Assembly: GCA_964399535.1 (NCBI GenBank)
Contig: CAYNRE010000009.1
Location: 248,001 to 312,000, forward strand
DNA from: CAYNRE01 sp964399535
GTDB taxonomy: Bacteria > Planctomycetota > Planctomycetia > Pirellulales > CAYNRE01
DNA: 64,000 nt
Direction: 5' to 3'
In this document: positions 24,091 through 32,762 of the stretch, piece after piece
How the letters are laid out: each line of letters begins with the position of its first letter
How positions within the stretch are numbered: position 1 is the stretch's first letter
Translations under genes and position numbers: made by a program
The notes under the pieces: model-generated
Told to the model about the DNA's origin: nothing
What the model saw: only the letters and a program-made list of their open reading frames with translations
Database searches by the model: none

Positions 24091-24441
24091 GCCAGGTAAG
24101 CCCGAGACCAATCGGCTCAAACTCGCTCGCCAGAGGCCGAATCGGCGACGACCGCACCCCTCGGCGGCGAAACTCTAGGCGGTCGCCTCTTGGGCGACAA
24201 CCGCAGTTCTCAAAGCTGGGCCTGCCGTGTTTCGCCGGGTGGCAAGTCTTGCCGCAAAGCGTTGCCACGTGGGCACCCCGCGGTTGGGTTTCGCCTTCCG
24301 CTGGTCTACCCGTATTCCCTACAATGCCGCCTTTCGAGGTCCGGGCCCCGAGGGGGCCACGACCGGGCTACGGACCCCGCATCGTTGGGCCCGCACCATC
24401 GGGGATGAAGGGCCGCCCCCCCCGCGCCAAGGAGAACCGTC
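24091..24441. promoter_or_regulatory. Divergent intergenic region between flippase gene and aspS
   Basis: These 351 bases contain no gene. TACAAT at 24320-24325 on the plus strand is a good -10 box for aspS, with only a poor -35 (TTCCGC at 24296-24301, spacer 18). The aspS ribosome site AAGGAG (about 24429-24434) is strong and supports the TTG start. No leader riboswitch or T-box pattern was noticed. Confidence 0.35.
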
Positions 24442-26211
24442 TTGCTGAGAACCCACACCTGTGGCCAATTGCGGCCGACCGAGGTTGGCCAGGAGGCGAC
24501 CCTCTGTGGCTGGGTCGACTCGTATCGCGACCACAACTCGATGGTGTTCGTCGATCTGCGCGATCGCTACGGCAAGACCCAGGTGGTGTTCGGCCCCGAG
24601 GGGGGGCCCGCCAACCTGGAGCTGGCCAAAGGGCTCCGCAGTGAGTTCGTGATTCAGGTCCGCGGCCGGGTCGCCCATCGACCGCAGGGTACCGCCAATC
24701 CGAAGCTGGAAACCGGCGAAATCGAGCTGCGGGCCACCGAGTTGGTCCTCTTGAACAAGAGCCAGACTCCGCCGTTCCAGCCGGGAGCGGTCGAGCTGCC
24801 CGGCGAAGACCTGCGGCTCAAGTACCGCTACCTCGACCTGCGGCGCAACGAGATGCAGCGCACCCTGCTGACGCGCCACCGCCTGATCAAGCTGATGCGC
24901 GACTACTTCGACGACCAGGGGTTCATCGAGGTGGAAACCCCCATGCTGGGCCGCAGCACGCCCGAGGGGGCTCGCGACTACCTGGTTCCCAGCCGGGTGA
25001 ACAAGGGCAGCTTCTATGCCCTGCCGCAATCGCCGCAGCTTTACAAACAGATTCTGATGGTGGCCGGCTACGACCGCTACATTCAGGTCGCCCGCTGCTT
25101 CCGCGACGAGGACCTGCGGGCCGATCGCCAGCCCGAATTCACTCAGCTCGACCTGGAAATGTCGTTTGTCGACGCCGACGACATCATGGGCATGATCGAC
25201 GGCCTGGTGGCCCGGTTGGCCCAAGAGCTATTGGGGCTTGAAGTGGCGCTGCCGCTGCCCCGCCTGCGCTACGACGAAGCCATGGAGCGTTTCGGCCACG
25301 ATGCGCCCGACCTGCGCTTCGGCATGGAGCTGATCGACGTTACGGACCTGGCCGCCGAGTCGGACTTTCGCGTGTTTCGCCAGGCAGCCGAGAGCGGGCA
25401 GCGTGTGCGCGGCGTGAATGCCCGTGGTGCCGCGCCGAACTACTCTCGCAAACACATCGACGAGCTCACGGCCTGGGTCATGCAAGATTTTGGAGCCAAG
25501 GGGCTGGTCTGGTTCAAGGTGGACGAGGGACCAGTGCTGAGTTCTCCCTCGGCGAAGAATTTCGCCCCGGTGCTGCTCGACCGCCTGGCCGAACGCATGC
25601 AGGCCCAGCCTGGCGACCTGCTTTTGTTCGTGGCGGACAAGTTCGAGGTTACCTGCAAGGCGCTGCACGGGCTGCGGAAACGATTCGGCGAGGAACTACG
25701 CCTGTACGACCCCGCCCAGATGCATTTCTCCTGGGTCGTCGAGTTTCCGATGTTCGAACTGGACGAGGAAGAGCAGACCTGGGTGGCCAAGCACCACCCA
25801 TTCACCTCTCCCCGGCCGCAAGACTTGGACAAGCTGGAGAGCGAGCCGGCCCAGGCTCGGGCCATCGCCTACGACCTGGTGATTAACGGGCTCGAGGCGG
25901 GTGGCGGCACGATTCGAATTCACGATCAACAGGTGCAGCAACGCGTGTTTCGTCTGTTGGGAATCGACGACGAAACCGCTCGTGAGCGGTTCGGCTTTCT
26001 GCTCGATGCCCTGCAATACGGCGCGCCGCCGCACGGGGGAATCGCCCTGGGGCTCGACCGCTGCGTAATGTTGTTCTCGGGCCGCGACAATATTCGCGAT
26101 TGCATCGCGTTTCCCAAGACCCAGAAGGCTACCGACCTGATGACCGGCGCTCCGGGAAGTGTCGACCTGAAACAGTTGCGCGAATTGGCGATTCGCGTCG
26201 CGAAGGAATAG
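24442..26211 (+). CDS. aspS: Aspartyl-tRNA synthetase (bacterial type)
   Basis: The 589-residue class II synthetase charges tRNA-Asp (or Asp and Asn, if non-discriminating). The N-terminal OB-fold contains LCGWVDSYRDHNSMVFVDLR. Class II motif 2 contains YIQVARCFRDEDLRADRQPEFTQ-type sequence, the bacterial GAD insertion lies at about 300-420, and motif 3 ends with HGGIALGLDRCVML. The start is TTG at 24442, decided by the AAGGAG just upstream. The length is normal for bacterial AspRS. It begins a run of plus-strand genes reaching 30.6 kb, separated from the next gene by 85 bases. Confidence 0.95.
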   Translation: MLRTHTCGQLRPTEVGQEATLCGWVDSYRDHNSMVFVDLRDRYGKTQVVFGPEGGPANLELAKGLRSEFVIQVRGRVAHRPQGTANPKLETGEIELRATELVLLNKSQTPPFQPGAVELPGEDLRLKYRYLDLRRNEMQRTLLTRHRLIKLMRDYFDDQGFIEVETPMLGRSTPEGARDYLVPSRVNKGSFYALPQSPQLYKQILMVAGYDRYIQVARCFRDEDLRADRQPEFTQLDLEMSFVDADDIMGMIDGLVARLAQELLGLEVALPLPRLRYDEAMERFGHDAPDLRFGMELIDVTDLAAESDFRVFRQAAESGQRVRGVNARGAAPNYSRKHIDELTAWVMQDFGAKGLVWFKVDEGPVLSSPSAKNFAPVLLDRLAERMQAQPGDLLLFVADKFEVTCKALHGLRKRFGEELRLYDPAQMHFSWVVEFPMFELDEEEQTWVAKHHPFTSPRPQDLDKLESEPAQARAIAYDLVINGLEAGGGTIRIHDQQVQQRVFRLLGIDDETARERFGFLLDALQYGAPPHGGIALGLDRCVMLFSGRDNIRDCIAFPKTQKATDLMTGAPGSVDLKQLRELAIRVAKE

Positions 26212-26296
26212 GCTGGGTGCGGAGTCGGCCCGCGGGCGGCCTCTGGCCCTGGGTGCCGGATCGATCGGAAGCGGGGTCCCGCTGTCGAGGTTTGTT

Positions 26297-27214
26297 ATGC
26301 CCGTTTCGCCCCAAAACAGCCCTGCCAACCCGCTCACACCGGCGCCGCCGGAGGGACAACGGCCTCCGCGAATGGCGCTGGTCCAGTTGGCGCCGCACCT
26401 GGGCGACCGGCAGCGAAATCTTCGGTTGCACCTGGAGCGAATCGCCGCCGCGCGCCAGGCAGGGGCCGATTTGATCCTGTTTCCCGAGCTGTCGCTTACC
26501 GGCTACTTTCTCCGCGACATGGTGCCGGCCCTGGCCCTGACGCGCGACTCGGACGAGATTCGCCAGCTTTGTGCCGCCGCCGCCCCGGCCGACCTGGTGC
26601 TGGGGTTCGTCGAACAATCGCGCGAGCATCGGTTCTACAACGCCGGCTTGTACGCCGAGGCGGGCGAACTACTCCACGTGCACCGCAAGGTGTATCTACC
26701 CACGTACGGCTTGTTCGACGAAAAGCGCTATTTCGCCGCCGGCGACCGGATCCGCGCGTTCGATACGCGCCGCTTCGGCCGGGTGGGCTTGCTGGTGTGC
26801 GAAGATTTTTGGCATCTTTCGGCCCTCACGATACTACAGGCCGAAGAGATCGACCTTTTGATCTGCATCTCCAATTCGCCAGCCCGGGGCGTTGCCGACC
26901 CCGAACTGCGCACGGCGCAAACCTACGATCGGCTGACGAAGACCTTTGCCGAAACCCTGGGCGCGGCCGTGGCCTTTGTGCACCGCGTGGGGTTCGAGGA
27001 CGGGCTCTGTTTCTGGGGGGGCAGCCGCCTGGTCGGGCCCGACGCCCAGGTCGTGGCCCAAGCGCCCTTCTTCGACGAGGCTCTGCTCACGGTCCAGTTC
27101 GACCCTTCGTCGTTGCGTCGGCAGCGCATTTTGACCCCCCTGGCCCGCGACGAACGGCTGTTGCTCACCCTGGAAGAGCTTGGCCGCATCAAGCGCCGGC
27201 GCTACGGCCAGTAG
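26297..27214 (+). CDS. Glutaminase (nitrilase-fold) subunit of NAD synthetase
   Basis: The 305-residue carbon-nitrogen hydrolase has the catalytic triad E64 (FPELSLTGYF), K131 (HRKVYLPTYG) and C168 (VCEDFWH). The YLPTYGLFDEKRYF segment is characteristic of the amidase half of glutamine-dependent NAD synthetase. That half releases ammonia from glutamine for the synthetase half. Here the halves are separate genes: nadE lies at 28744, with the PDZ-caspase gene between them. The start ATG 26297 has GAGG six bases upstream. Assignment as the NadE partner rather than a general nitrilase is inferred from motif and position. Confidence 0.85.
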   Translation: MPVSPQNSPANPLTPAPPEGQRPPRMALVQLAPHLGDRQRNLRLHLERIAAARQAGADLILFPELSLTGYFLRDMVPALALTRDSDEIRQLCAAAAPADLVLGFVEQSREHRFYNAGLYAEAGELLHVHRKVYLPTYGLFDEKRYFAAGDRIRAFDTRRFGRVGLLVCEDFWHLSALTILQAEEIDLLICISNSPARGVADPELRTAQTYDRLTKTFAETLGAAVAFVHRVGFEDGLCFWGGSRLVGPDAQVVAQAPFFDEALLTVQFDPSSLRRQRILTPLARDERLLLTLEELGRIKRRRYGQ

Positions 27215-27361
27215 CGCCGCCACCGCGCCGGATCAGCGGACTGGGCTGCGGCGGCCTCGGCCCCGTTTGGTTTGACGGCCGGCACGGCCGGAGCGTACAA
27301 AAACAGCATCGCCAAGCTAGATTCGGTTACGGTGAAACCGCGGTCTTCGAGGGGCCCTCTC

Positions 27362-28615
27362 ATGTTGCGCTGGATTATGCGGCTCGACCGACTGCGCGCC
27401 ACGGTCGTGGTGTGGGGATGCTTGCTGGTGCTCGGCCAGGTTCGGCTAGTTGCGCAGCCGGCCAAGCTGGGCTCGACCGAGACCGCCGCCCAGGCGGACC
27501 CGGAACAAACCGGACCCCGTTTGATGATTACCTCCCGGTTTCCCGACGGTGGCGGGGCGCTGGTCCGGACCGTCACGGCCGGCGGCCCCGGTAGTCAGCT
27601 CTACGACGGCAAAGGTGCGGTGCGCCGCCTGAAGCCGGGCGACCGCATCGTGGCCATCGACGGCGCCCCGTTCTCGGGCCAGGCCGAATACGTGCGTCTG
27701 TTGACGGCGGCGGCCGCGCGCGACGGCGAGGTGGAACTGACCGTTGTCGACGGCGACACCGGCGACCGGGCCGTTTGGAAATGCCGGCCCAAGTTCGATC
27801 CGGCCACCATGCGCCCCCCGGCCGGCCTGACCGGGCGCAAAGCCACGGCCATCAAGGCTCTGATCACGGCCGATACCAACGACCCGAGCATCGGCGACAT
27901 GATCAAAGTGAGCGTCACCGGCCTTTCAATCACTTTTGCCCAAGTGCCGGGCATGCAGACCACGCTGCGCACCGGTGCCGACATCACGGCCCAGGGCGTC
28001 ATCAACGCCATCAACGCCATCAACGTGAATCCGACCGATACCCTGCTGCACTACCATTTGGGGCACGGCGCCTACTCGCCGAACGTGGATTACACGCAAG
28101 ACTCCTCGGGCGGGCACTACTTTCAAACCCGCGGGGGCGATCTTCCTCGGGCCACGGTTTGGAAACGGCTCAAGGCCAAGGGAGCCCAGCTCACCATTCT
28201 GATTACCGACACCTGCAACGTACCGGCCCCGATCGCCGCGGCCCACATTCGCCCGAACGCCCAACCCTATGACCAGCAGAACCAGGTGTTGGGCCATTTG
28301 CTCAGCGACTTCAGCGGCGACATCGACGTAAGCGGCAGCTCGCGGGGCCAGTTCGGCTGGTTTTCCTCGCGCACCGGCGGCTGGTGGACCGAAGCCTTTC
28401 TGACCACGGCCCGCCCCGATCAATGGTCGGGGGAATTGCCCGATTGGCGGAGCTTTCTGGTGCAATCGTCGGCGCTGCTGGGTGAGCTGTATCAAACGCG
28501 CAAGGCCAGCATCCTGGAAAGCGTGGCGGCCGATTCCGACACGGCCACGTACCTGGCCCAGCAGGCCGACCAGCGCCCGCAAACCTTTCGATTGAATCTG
28601 CAGCCGGCCCGCTGA
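27362..28615 (+). CDS. Exported PDZ plus caspase-like (C14) protein
   Basis: The 417-residue protein starts at the ATG at 27362 with an N-terminal hydrophobic signal segment (LRATVVVWGCLLVLGQVRLV). Residues about 50-130 form a PDZ domain (a G-x-x-L-V-R-T-V strand, then RLKPGDRIVAIDG). From about 160 to 340 it matches the caspase/metacaspase p20 fold: the catalytic histidine lies in LGHGAY (H235) and the cysteine at the end of a hydrophobic strand in LITDTCN (C285). It lies between the two NAD synthetase halves on the same strand, with 147 bases before and 128 after. Protease activity is likely from the intact dyad. The substrate and any link to NAD synthesis are unknown. Confidence 0.75.
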   Translation: MLRWIMRLDRLRATVVVWGCLLVLGQVRLVAQPAKLGSTETAAQADPEQTGPRLMITSRFPDGGGALVRTVTAGGPGSQLYDGKGAVRRLKPGDRIVAIDGAPFSGQAEYVRLLTAAAARDGEVELTVVDGDTGDRAVWKCRPKFDPATMRPPAGLTGRKATAIKALITADTNDPSIGDMIKVSVTGLSITFAQVPGMQTTLRTGADITAQGVINAINAINVNPTDTLLHYHLGHGAYSPNVDYTQDSSGGHYFQTRGGDLPRATVWKRLKAKGAQLTILITDTCNVPAPIAAAHIRPNAQPYDQQNQVLGHLLSDFSGDIDVSGSSRGQFGWFSSRTGGWWTEAFLTTARPDQWSGELPDWRSFLVQSSALLGELYQTRKASILESVAADSDTATYLAQQADQRPQTFRLNLQPAR

Positions 28616-28623
28616 AGCCCCGC

Positions 28624-28691
28624 CACACTAGCTCACAAAGCACACTAGCTCGCAAAGCACACCAACTCACAAAGCACACTTTCTCGCCAAG
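28624..28691. repeat. Four tandem 17-bp repeats
   Basis: The unit CACACTAGCTCACAAAG occurs four times head to tail (28624-28640, 28641-28657, 28658-28674, 28675-28691), with one to five changes per copy. The 17-bp period is not a multiple of three and no gene covers it. It fills most of the 128-base gap upstream of nadE, so it could be a protein-binding array or simple slippage. Confidence 0.9.
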
Positions 28692-28743
28692 CAATGCCGC
28701 CCGACACGCCCCCTCGCCCACACAGACCGGGGCCGGACCACTC

Positions 28744-29586
28744 ATGCCAACGCTCGCACCGCCGCCCCCCGAACTGGCCATTCACGCCCCGCTAGTGGTC
28801 GAGATTCTGGTGCGATTCATTCGCAACGAGATCGGCCGCACTGGCTTTCACCGGGCCGTGCTCGGCCTTTCGGGCGGGATCGACTCGTCGACGGTTGTTT
28901 ATCTGGCCGCCCGGGCGCTGGGTCCGGAAAACGTGCTGGCGGTAATGATGCCCTATAAAACGTCGAGCGAGGCCACGCGTCGCGACAGCCGCCTGGTGCT
29001 CGACGATACCGGGGTCGTGTCGCTCGAGGTGCCGATTACCGACCAAATCGACGCTTATTTTGCCCGCTTTCCCGATGCCGCGCGCTTGCGGCTGGCCAAT
29101 AAATGTGCCCGCGAACGGATGACGGTGCTTTACGACCAGAGCGCCGATTTCGGCGGGCTGGTCCTGGGCACCAGCAACAAGAGCGAGCTCGCGCTGGGCT
29201 ACGGCACGCTGTTTGGCGATATGGCGTCGGCCATCAACCCCGTCGGCGATCTCTACAAAACCCAGCTCCGCCACCTGGCCGCTGAACTGGGAGTGCCCGA
29301 GGCCATTCTAACCAAGGAGCCCACCGGCGATCTGTGGATTGGCCAAACTGACGAGGGCGAGCTCGGCTTTCGCTACGAAGACGTCGATCGTTTGCTGGTT
29401 CGGCTGATCGACCATCGCTGGACGCCCGACGAGCTCAAACGATCGGGCTTCGACACGGCGTTCGTCGACCGGGTGGTCGAGCTGGTCCGGCGCAACCACT
29501 ACAAGCGGCGAATGCCGGTCATTGCCAAGCTTTCGCAACGCACCATGGACCGCGACTTCCGCTACGCCCGCGATTGGGGAACCTAA
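28744..29586 (+). CDS. nadE: NAD(+) synthase, ammonia-dependent domain
   Basis: This 280-residue enzyme converts nicotinic acid adenine dinucleotide to NAD with ATP and ammonia. The ATP-PP motif SGGIDSS is at residues 43-49. LVLGTSNKSELALGYGTLFGD and KEPTGDLW(I)GQTDEGELG are diagnostic of NadE. The length equals the stand-alone synthetase, so the glutaminase must come from the separate gene at 26297. The start ATG 28744 has only a weak ribosome site. It lies downstream of the tandem 17-bp repeats. Confidence 0.95.
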   Translation: MPTLAPPPPELAIHAPLVVEILVRFIRNEIGRTGFHRAVLGLSGGIDSSTVVYLAARALGPENVLAVMMPYKTSSEATRRDSRLVLDDTGVVSLEVPITDQIDAYFARFPDAARLRLANKCARERMTVLYDQSADFGGLVLGTSNKSELALGYGTLFGDMASAINPVGDLYKTQLRHLAAELGVPEAILTKEPTGDLWIGQTDEGELGFRYEDVDRLLVRLIDHRWTPDELKRSGFDTAFVDRVVELVRRNHYKRRMPVIAKLSQRTMDRDFRYARDWGT

Positions 29587-29721
29587 CCGCCGGGTTGACC
29601 CATGGGGCAGGCCGCCAGAACTTCCTCGAACGGGCCTCGTCCGGCGACCGCCACGTTGTCGCCGACGGCCCTGGGGCGGCCTTCAACGCATCGCCCACAC
29701 CGGACTCCGAGGCCCTTTGCG

Positions 29722-30582
29722 GTGCCGATCATTCGTCTCGACTCGCTCGATGCCCCCGAACTAGGGCCCTACCGGCAGCTCAAAGCCACGAATCTGACGC
29801 GGTGGTCGGGCCAGTTCATTTGCGAAGGGGACAAGCTCGTTTGCCGGCTGCTGGCCAGCCGCTACCCGGCCGTTTCCGTGCTGGCCGCCGACCGGCTGGT
29901 CGACCGCTACGCCCCGCTGGTGCCCGAGTGTGTTCCGCTCTACCTGTTGCCCGAGGACGATCTGAGCCGGCTGGTGGGGTTTCGCTTTCACCACGGGGTG
30001 CTCGCCTGTGGCCAGCGCGGCGCACAGGCTTCGCTGGCCGAGTTGCTCGGGCGCAAGTCCGACCGGCTGCGGCTAGCCGTTTGTCCGGACGTGCAAGACC
30101 CGGAGAACCTGGGATCGATTCTTCGCTCGAGCGCCGCGCTCGGGGTCGATGGCGTGCTGCTTGGCCCGGCGGCCGCCGACCCTTTCTCACGGCGCGTGCT
30201 GCGGTGCTCGATGGGGGCTTCGCTCGAGCTGCCGCTCATGGCGCCTCGGCGGCTCGAGCCCGATCTGCGAATGCTCGTCGACGACGGTGTTGAGCTGATC
30301 GCCACCGTGCTCGATTCCACGGCCGAACCGCTCGACCTGGCCAGTCGCCCGGCCCGCTGGGCTGTAATGTTCGGTTCCGAGGGCCAAGGGTTGGCGCCGC
30401 GCTGGATCGAGCTGGCGACCCGCCGTTGGACGATTCCGATGACCCCCAGGGTCGATTCACTCAACGTTGGCGTGGCGGCGGCAATCTTTCTCTACCACCT
30501 GACCGGCCCCCATGACGGCCCGAACAGCCTTGGCGTCGGACCGGTTCCGCGAGGACCGAACCGATCCACCCCTGGGAATTGA
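29722..30582 (+). CDS. SpoU/TrmH-family RNA 2'-O-methyltransferase
   Basis: The 286-residue protein contains the three knotted-fold signatures: motif 1 (DVQDPENLGSILRSSAALG), motif 2 (MFGSEGQGL) and motif 3 (IPMTPRVDSLNVGVAAAI). An N-terminal substrate-binding extension (residues 1-95, beginning IIRLDSLDAPELGPYRQL) is typical of rRNA-acting members such as those methylating 23S rRNA. The start is taken as GTG at 29722; an ATG at 29602 would add a low-complexity arginine/proline stretch that looks non-coding. The RNA target is not known. Confidence 0.85.
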   Translation: MPIIRLDSLDAPELGPYRQLKATNLTRWSGQFICEGDKLVCRLLASRYPAVSVLAADRLVDRYAPLVPECVPLYLLPEDDLSRLVGFRFHHGVLACGQRGAQASLAELLGRKSDRLRLAVCPDVQDPENLGSILRSSAALGVDGVLLGPAAADPFSRRVLRCSMGASLELPLMAPRRLEPDLRMLVDDGVELIATVLDSTAEPLDLASRPARWAVMFGSEGQGLAPRWIELATRRWTIPMTPRVDSLNVGVAAAIFLYHLTGPHDGPNSLGVGPVPRGPNRSTPGN

Positions 30583-30650
30583 GAGCGGACGGCCGGCGAT
30601 GAACCGGCCTTGCCGCTCGACCAGACCGTGCCGCCGCAGGCGTGCCCCCC

Positions 30651-31262
30651 CTAGTTCGTCGAGCCCGAGTCGAGCTGCTCGATCGCGCGAACCACGTCGT
30701 CGGCCCCCGGCCGCTGAAAATAACCTTCCCAGAAAAGCTTGCCCCGCACCTCGCCGGAACGGTCGATCAGAAAAATGCCGGGATAGGGTACGCCGTCTTC
30801 GCGCGAGCCGGGCTTTACGTCGCCGCGGCGAATACCATAGGCCTCGATCGTTTTGCTGCCTGGGTCGGAAAGCAGCGGGAATGCCAGCTTGACGCGGTCG
30901 GCGAACTGCTTCAGGGTCGCGACGTCGTCGTAGCTAATGGCCACCAGCCGGTAACCCGCCTTCTCGATCCGCTCGCGGTCGCGATTCAGTTCTCCCAAGT
31001 GCTTCATGCACAAAGGGCACCAGCCGGCCGAGCGAAAGAAGACCAGCGCAATGGGGCCGTCGGCAACGAGCTCGTCGAGCGAGCGGGGCGAGCCAGTCTG
31101 GTCGTCAAGGGTGAACTTCGGTGCCGCCTTGCCGACCGCCACGCCGGTTTTCTCCTCGGCCAGCGGATTGGCAGCCCTGGCTCCGCTCCCAATCACGCTC
31201 ATCGCCAAAGCCGCCACGGCCGCCAACCCTGCCACCCTTCGCCAAGTTACTGCGTGCCGCAT
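30651..31262 (-). CDS. Exported peroxiredoxin/thioredoxin-fold protein (AhpC/TSA)
   Basis: The 203-residue protein has a signal peptide (VAGLAAVAALAMSVIG, cut near ARA-AN). A thioredoxin fold of AhpC/TSA type follows, with the active motif SAGWCPLC (C82, C85). The two cysteines spaced as CxxC mark the Bcp/PrxQ-like or thiol-disulfide group. The ending GKLFWEGYFQRPGADDVVRAI is typical of Planctomycete redoxin proteins. The start ATG 31262 has GAGGAG upstream. It probably detoxifies peroxides or handles disulfides in the periplasm. It is convergent with the methyltransferase gene. Confidence 0.85.
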   Translation of the reverse strand: MRHAVTWRRVAGLAAVAALAMSVIGSGARAANPLAEEKTGVAVGKAAPKFTLDDQTGSPRSLDELVADGPIALVFFRSAGWCPLCMKHLGELNRDRERIEKAGYRLVAISYDDVATLKQFADRVKLAFPLLSDPGSKTIEAYGIRRGDVKPGSREDGVPYPGIFLIDRSGEVRGKLFWEGYFQRPGADDVVRAIEQLDSGSTN

Positions 31263-31446
31263 GACGATCGCTCCTCTTTCCCAAAGATGAAAACCAAGCC
31301 AGCCAGGTTCGTAACGCCGAAACTCCTCAGCCCGTCTGTTCGATGCCCCAAGCGCCGGCCGGGTTACGTAACGGAATGGGTAAACCCTTCTTGCCCGAAT
31401 CGAAGGCTGCTCGATCGATCGTTCGCCCCTCCGGCACTCGGCGGGC

Positions 31447-31755
31447 TCAAGCGCTCTGGAGCCGAATCCGGCTCACCTGGTGCTCGAGTAGCCACCGCAG
31501 CCAGGCCTCTTGCTCGTCCGACAATTCCACCTCGGTTTGATTCTGACTGTCTAGCGGCGAAGGCAAACAAAACACGCCGTCGTCGAGCCATTGAGCCGCC
31601 TCGGACGGATCGATCCAGTACTCGCCGGGCGGCAGTTGCGGCGCCCCGTGCTCGCCCGGCACGGTCATGAAATAGGCCACGTCGTGGCGGAATCGCTCCG
31701 GCATCGCCAGCGGGGCCAGCTCGGGCCGATCGACCGCGTAAATCATCACCGCCAT
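31447..31755 (-). CDS. Hypothetical protein, 102 aa
   Basis: No family is recognised. The ribosome site AAGGAG decides the start: it abuts the ATG at 31764 directly but lies nine bases before the ATG at 31755 (MAVMIYAVDRPEL), so the latter is used. The protein is acidic (about residues 60-90 contain DPSEAAQWLDDG and ELSDEQEAWLRWLLEH), lacks a signal peptide and ends RIRLQSA. The C-terminal helix could be an interaction surface. It stands alone between two minus-strand genes. Confidence 0.65.
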   Translation of the reverse strand: MAVMIYAVDRPELAPLAMPERFRHDVAYFMTVPGEHGAPQLPPGEYWIDPSEAAQWLDDGVFCLPSPLDSQNQTEVELSDEQEAWLRWLLEHQVSRIRLQSA

Positions 31756-32062
31756 GGACCGCATCTCCTTGCCGCAGCACGCACTTGCCACTCGGAACCG
31801 CACCCGATCTTACCCCGACGGGCGGGGGTCTCAATCTCCGCCGCCGAGATCGGTCGGCCCCGCCCCCAGGCGGCCGTAAGCTAGAGTTTCCCTGGAAGGT
31901 GACCCGACCACCATCGGCGGGGCAACCGGGCCGGGCCGAAAGCAGCCCCCGGAGCCCCAGTGAGGCTGAATACCACCCGGCTCGGGGGTCGATGGTATGG
32001 TTGGGGGCCCGTCGTCTTCGATCAGCTCGATGCGTCGAGCCCTGAGCAAAAAGGAACGAACC
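31756..32062. other. Divergent intergenic region, 307 bases
   Basis: No gene is seen. The only clear structure is a perfect hairpin GCTCGA/TCGAGC with a TGCG loop (32025-32040), just before the AAGGA ribosome site of the next plus-strand gene. It could mask or insulate translation initiation. Confidence 0.4.
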
Positions 32063-32671
32063 ATGCGCCGACCAGCGGCTGTTTGCTTGATCTCCGCGGC
32101 TTTGCTGGGGGTTGCCTGGGGCGGCCTGGCCCGCTCGGCGCCGGCGGCCAAACAAGCGCCCAGTTGGGCCCAATGCCAGCAGATCGTCCGCCAACAGTTG
32201 GCCAAGTTCGGCACCGGCCAACCGCTGACCGTCTCGAAGGTGCAAGCGGTGCTGCAGGCCCTCAAGGCCCATGGTTGGCAGGTGGCCGATCAAGCGGCCA
32301 TTCTCGAGCTGGTGCCCGGTGACGACGAGTTCTTCGTCCAGCAACTAGCTACTGCCCGGGGCAAGGCGTTCGCCAAGCATCTCGACGGCCGCCCGGACGA
32401 TTATAGCCGGCTGGAGCGTTTGAGCCGCATTCCAGACGGCCAGAAGATGATCCGCGACTTGATGGCCGGACCCGACGGCTACCACGACATGCTCGCGTAC
32501 ATGATCAGCGTCGACGGAGGCCGTACGCTTTGGAGCATCGTTCCTGGCTCGCGCGACGCGCACGATTTCAACGTGCCCACGGGCCGACTGTACACCGAGA
32601 AACAGTTGCTGGAGCGGCTCGAACCGTCTTACGCTCAGCTTCACGCGGCGCGCCGCGCCCCGGCTCGCTGA
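32063..32671 (+). CDS. Exported hypothetical protein, 202 aa
   Basis: The start ATG 32063 is preceded by AAAAAGGA. A signal peptide (MRRPAAVCLISAALLGVAWG...) predicts export. The mature part is helical (APSWAQCQQIVRQQLAKFG, LQALKAHGWQVAD) and contains the segment YMISVDGGRTLWSIVPGSRDAHD. Similar short exported proteins are common in Planctomycetes, but I cannot name a family or activity. It stands alone, convergent with the hydrolase gene. Confidence 0.65.
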   Translation: MRRPAAVCLISAALLGVAWGGLARSAPAAKQAPSWAQCQQIVRQQLAKFGTGQPLTVSKVQAVLQALKAHGWQVADQAAILELVPGDDEFFVQQLATARGKAFAKHLDGRPDDYSRLERLSRIPDGQKMIRDLMAGPDGYHDMLAYMISVDGGRTLWSIVPGSRDAHDFNVPTGRLYTEKQLLERLEPSYAQLHAARRAPAR

Positions 32672-32762
32672 TTCCGGGAAAAAGTCGCCCCGGTTTTCGT
32701 CGTAGCATGGCCGCGGGCCCGAGGACTTTGCTCAGACGTTGCCCCGCCAACGGCGTTCGCGC

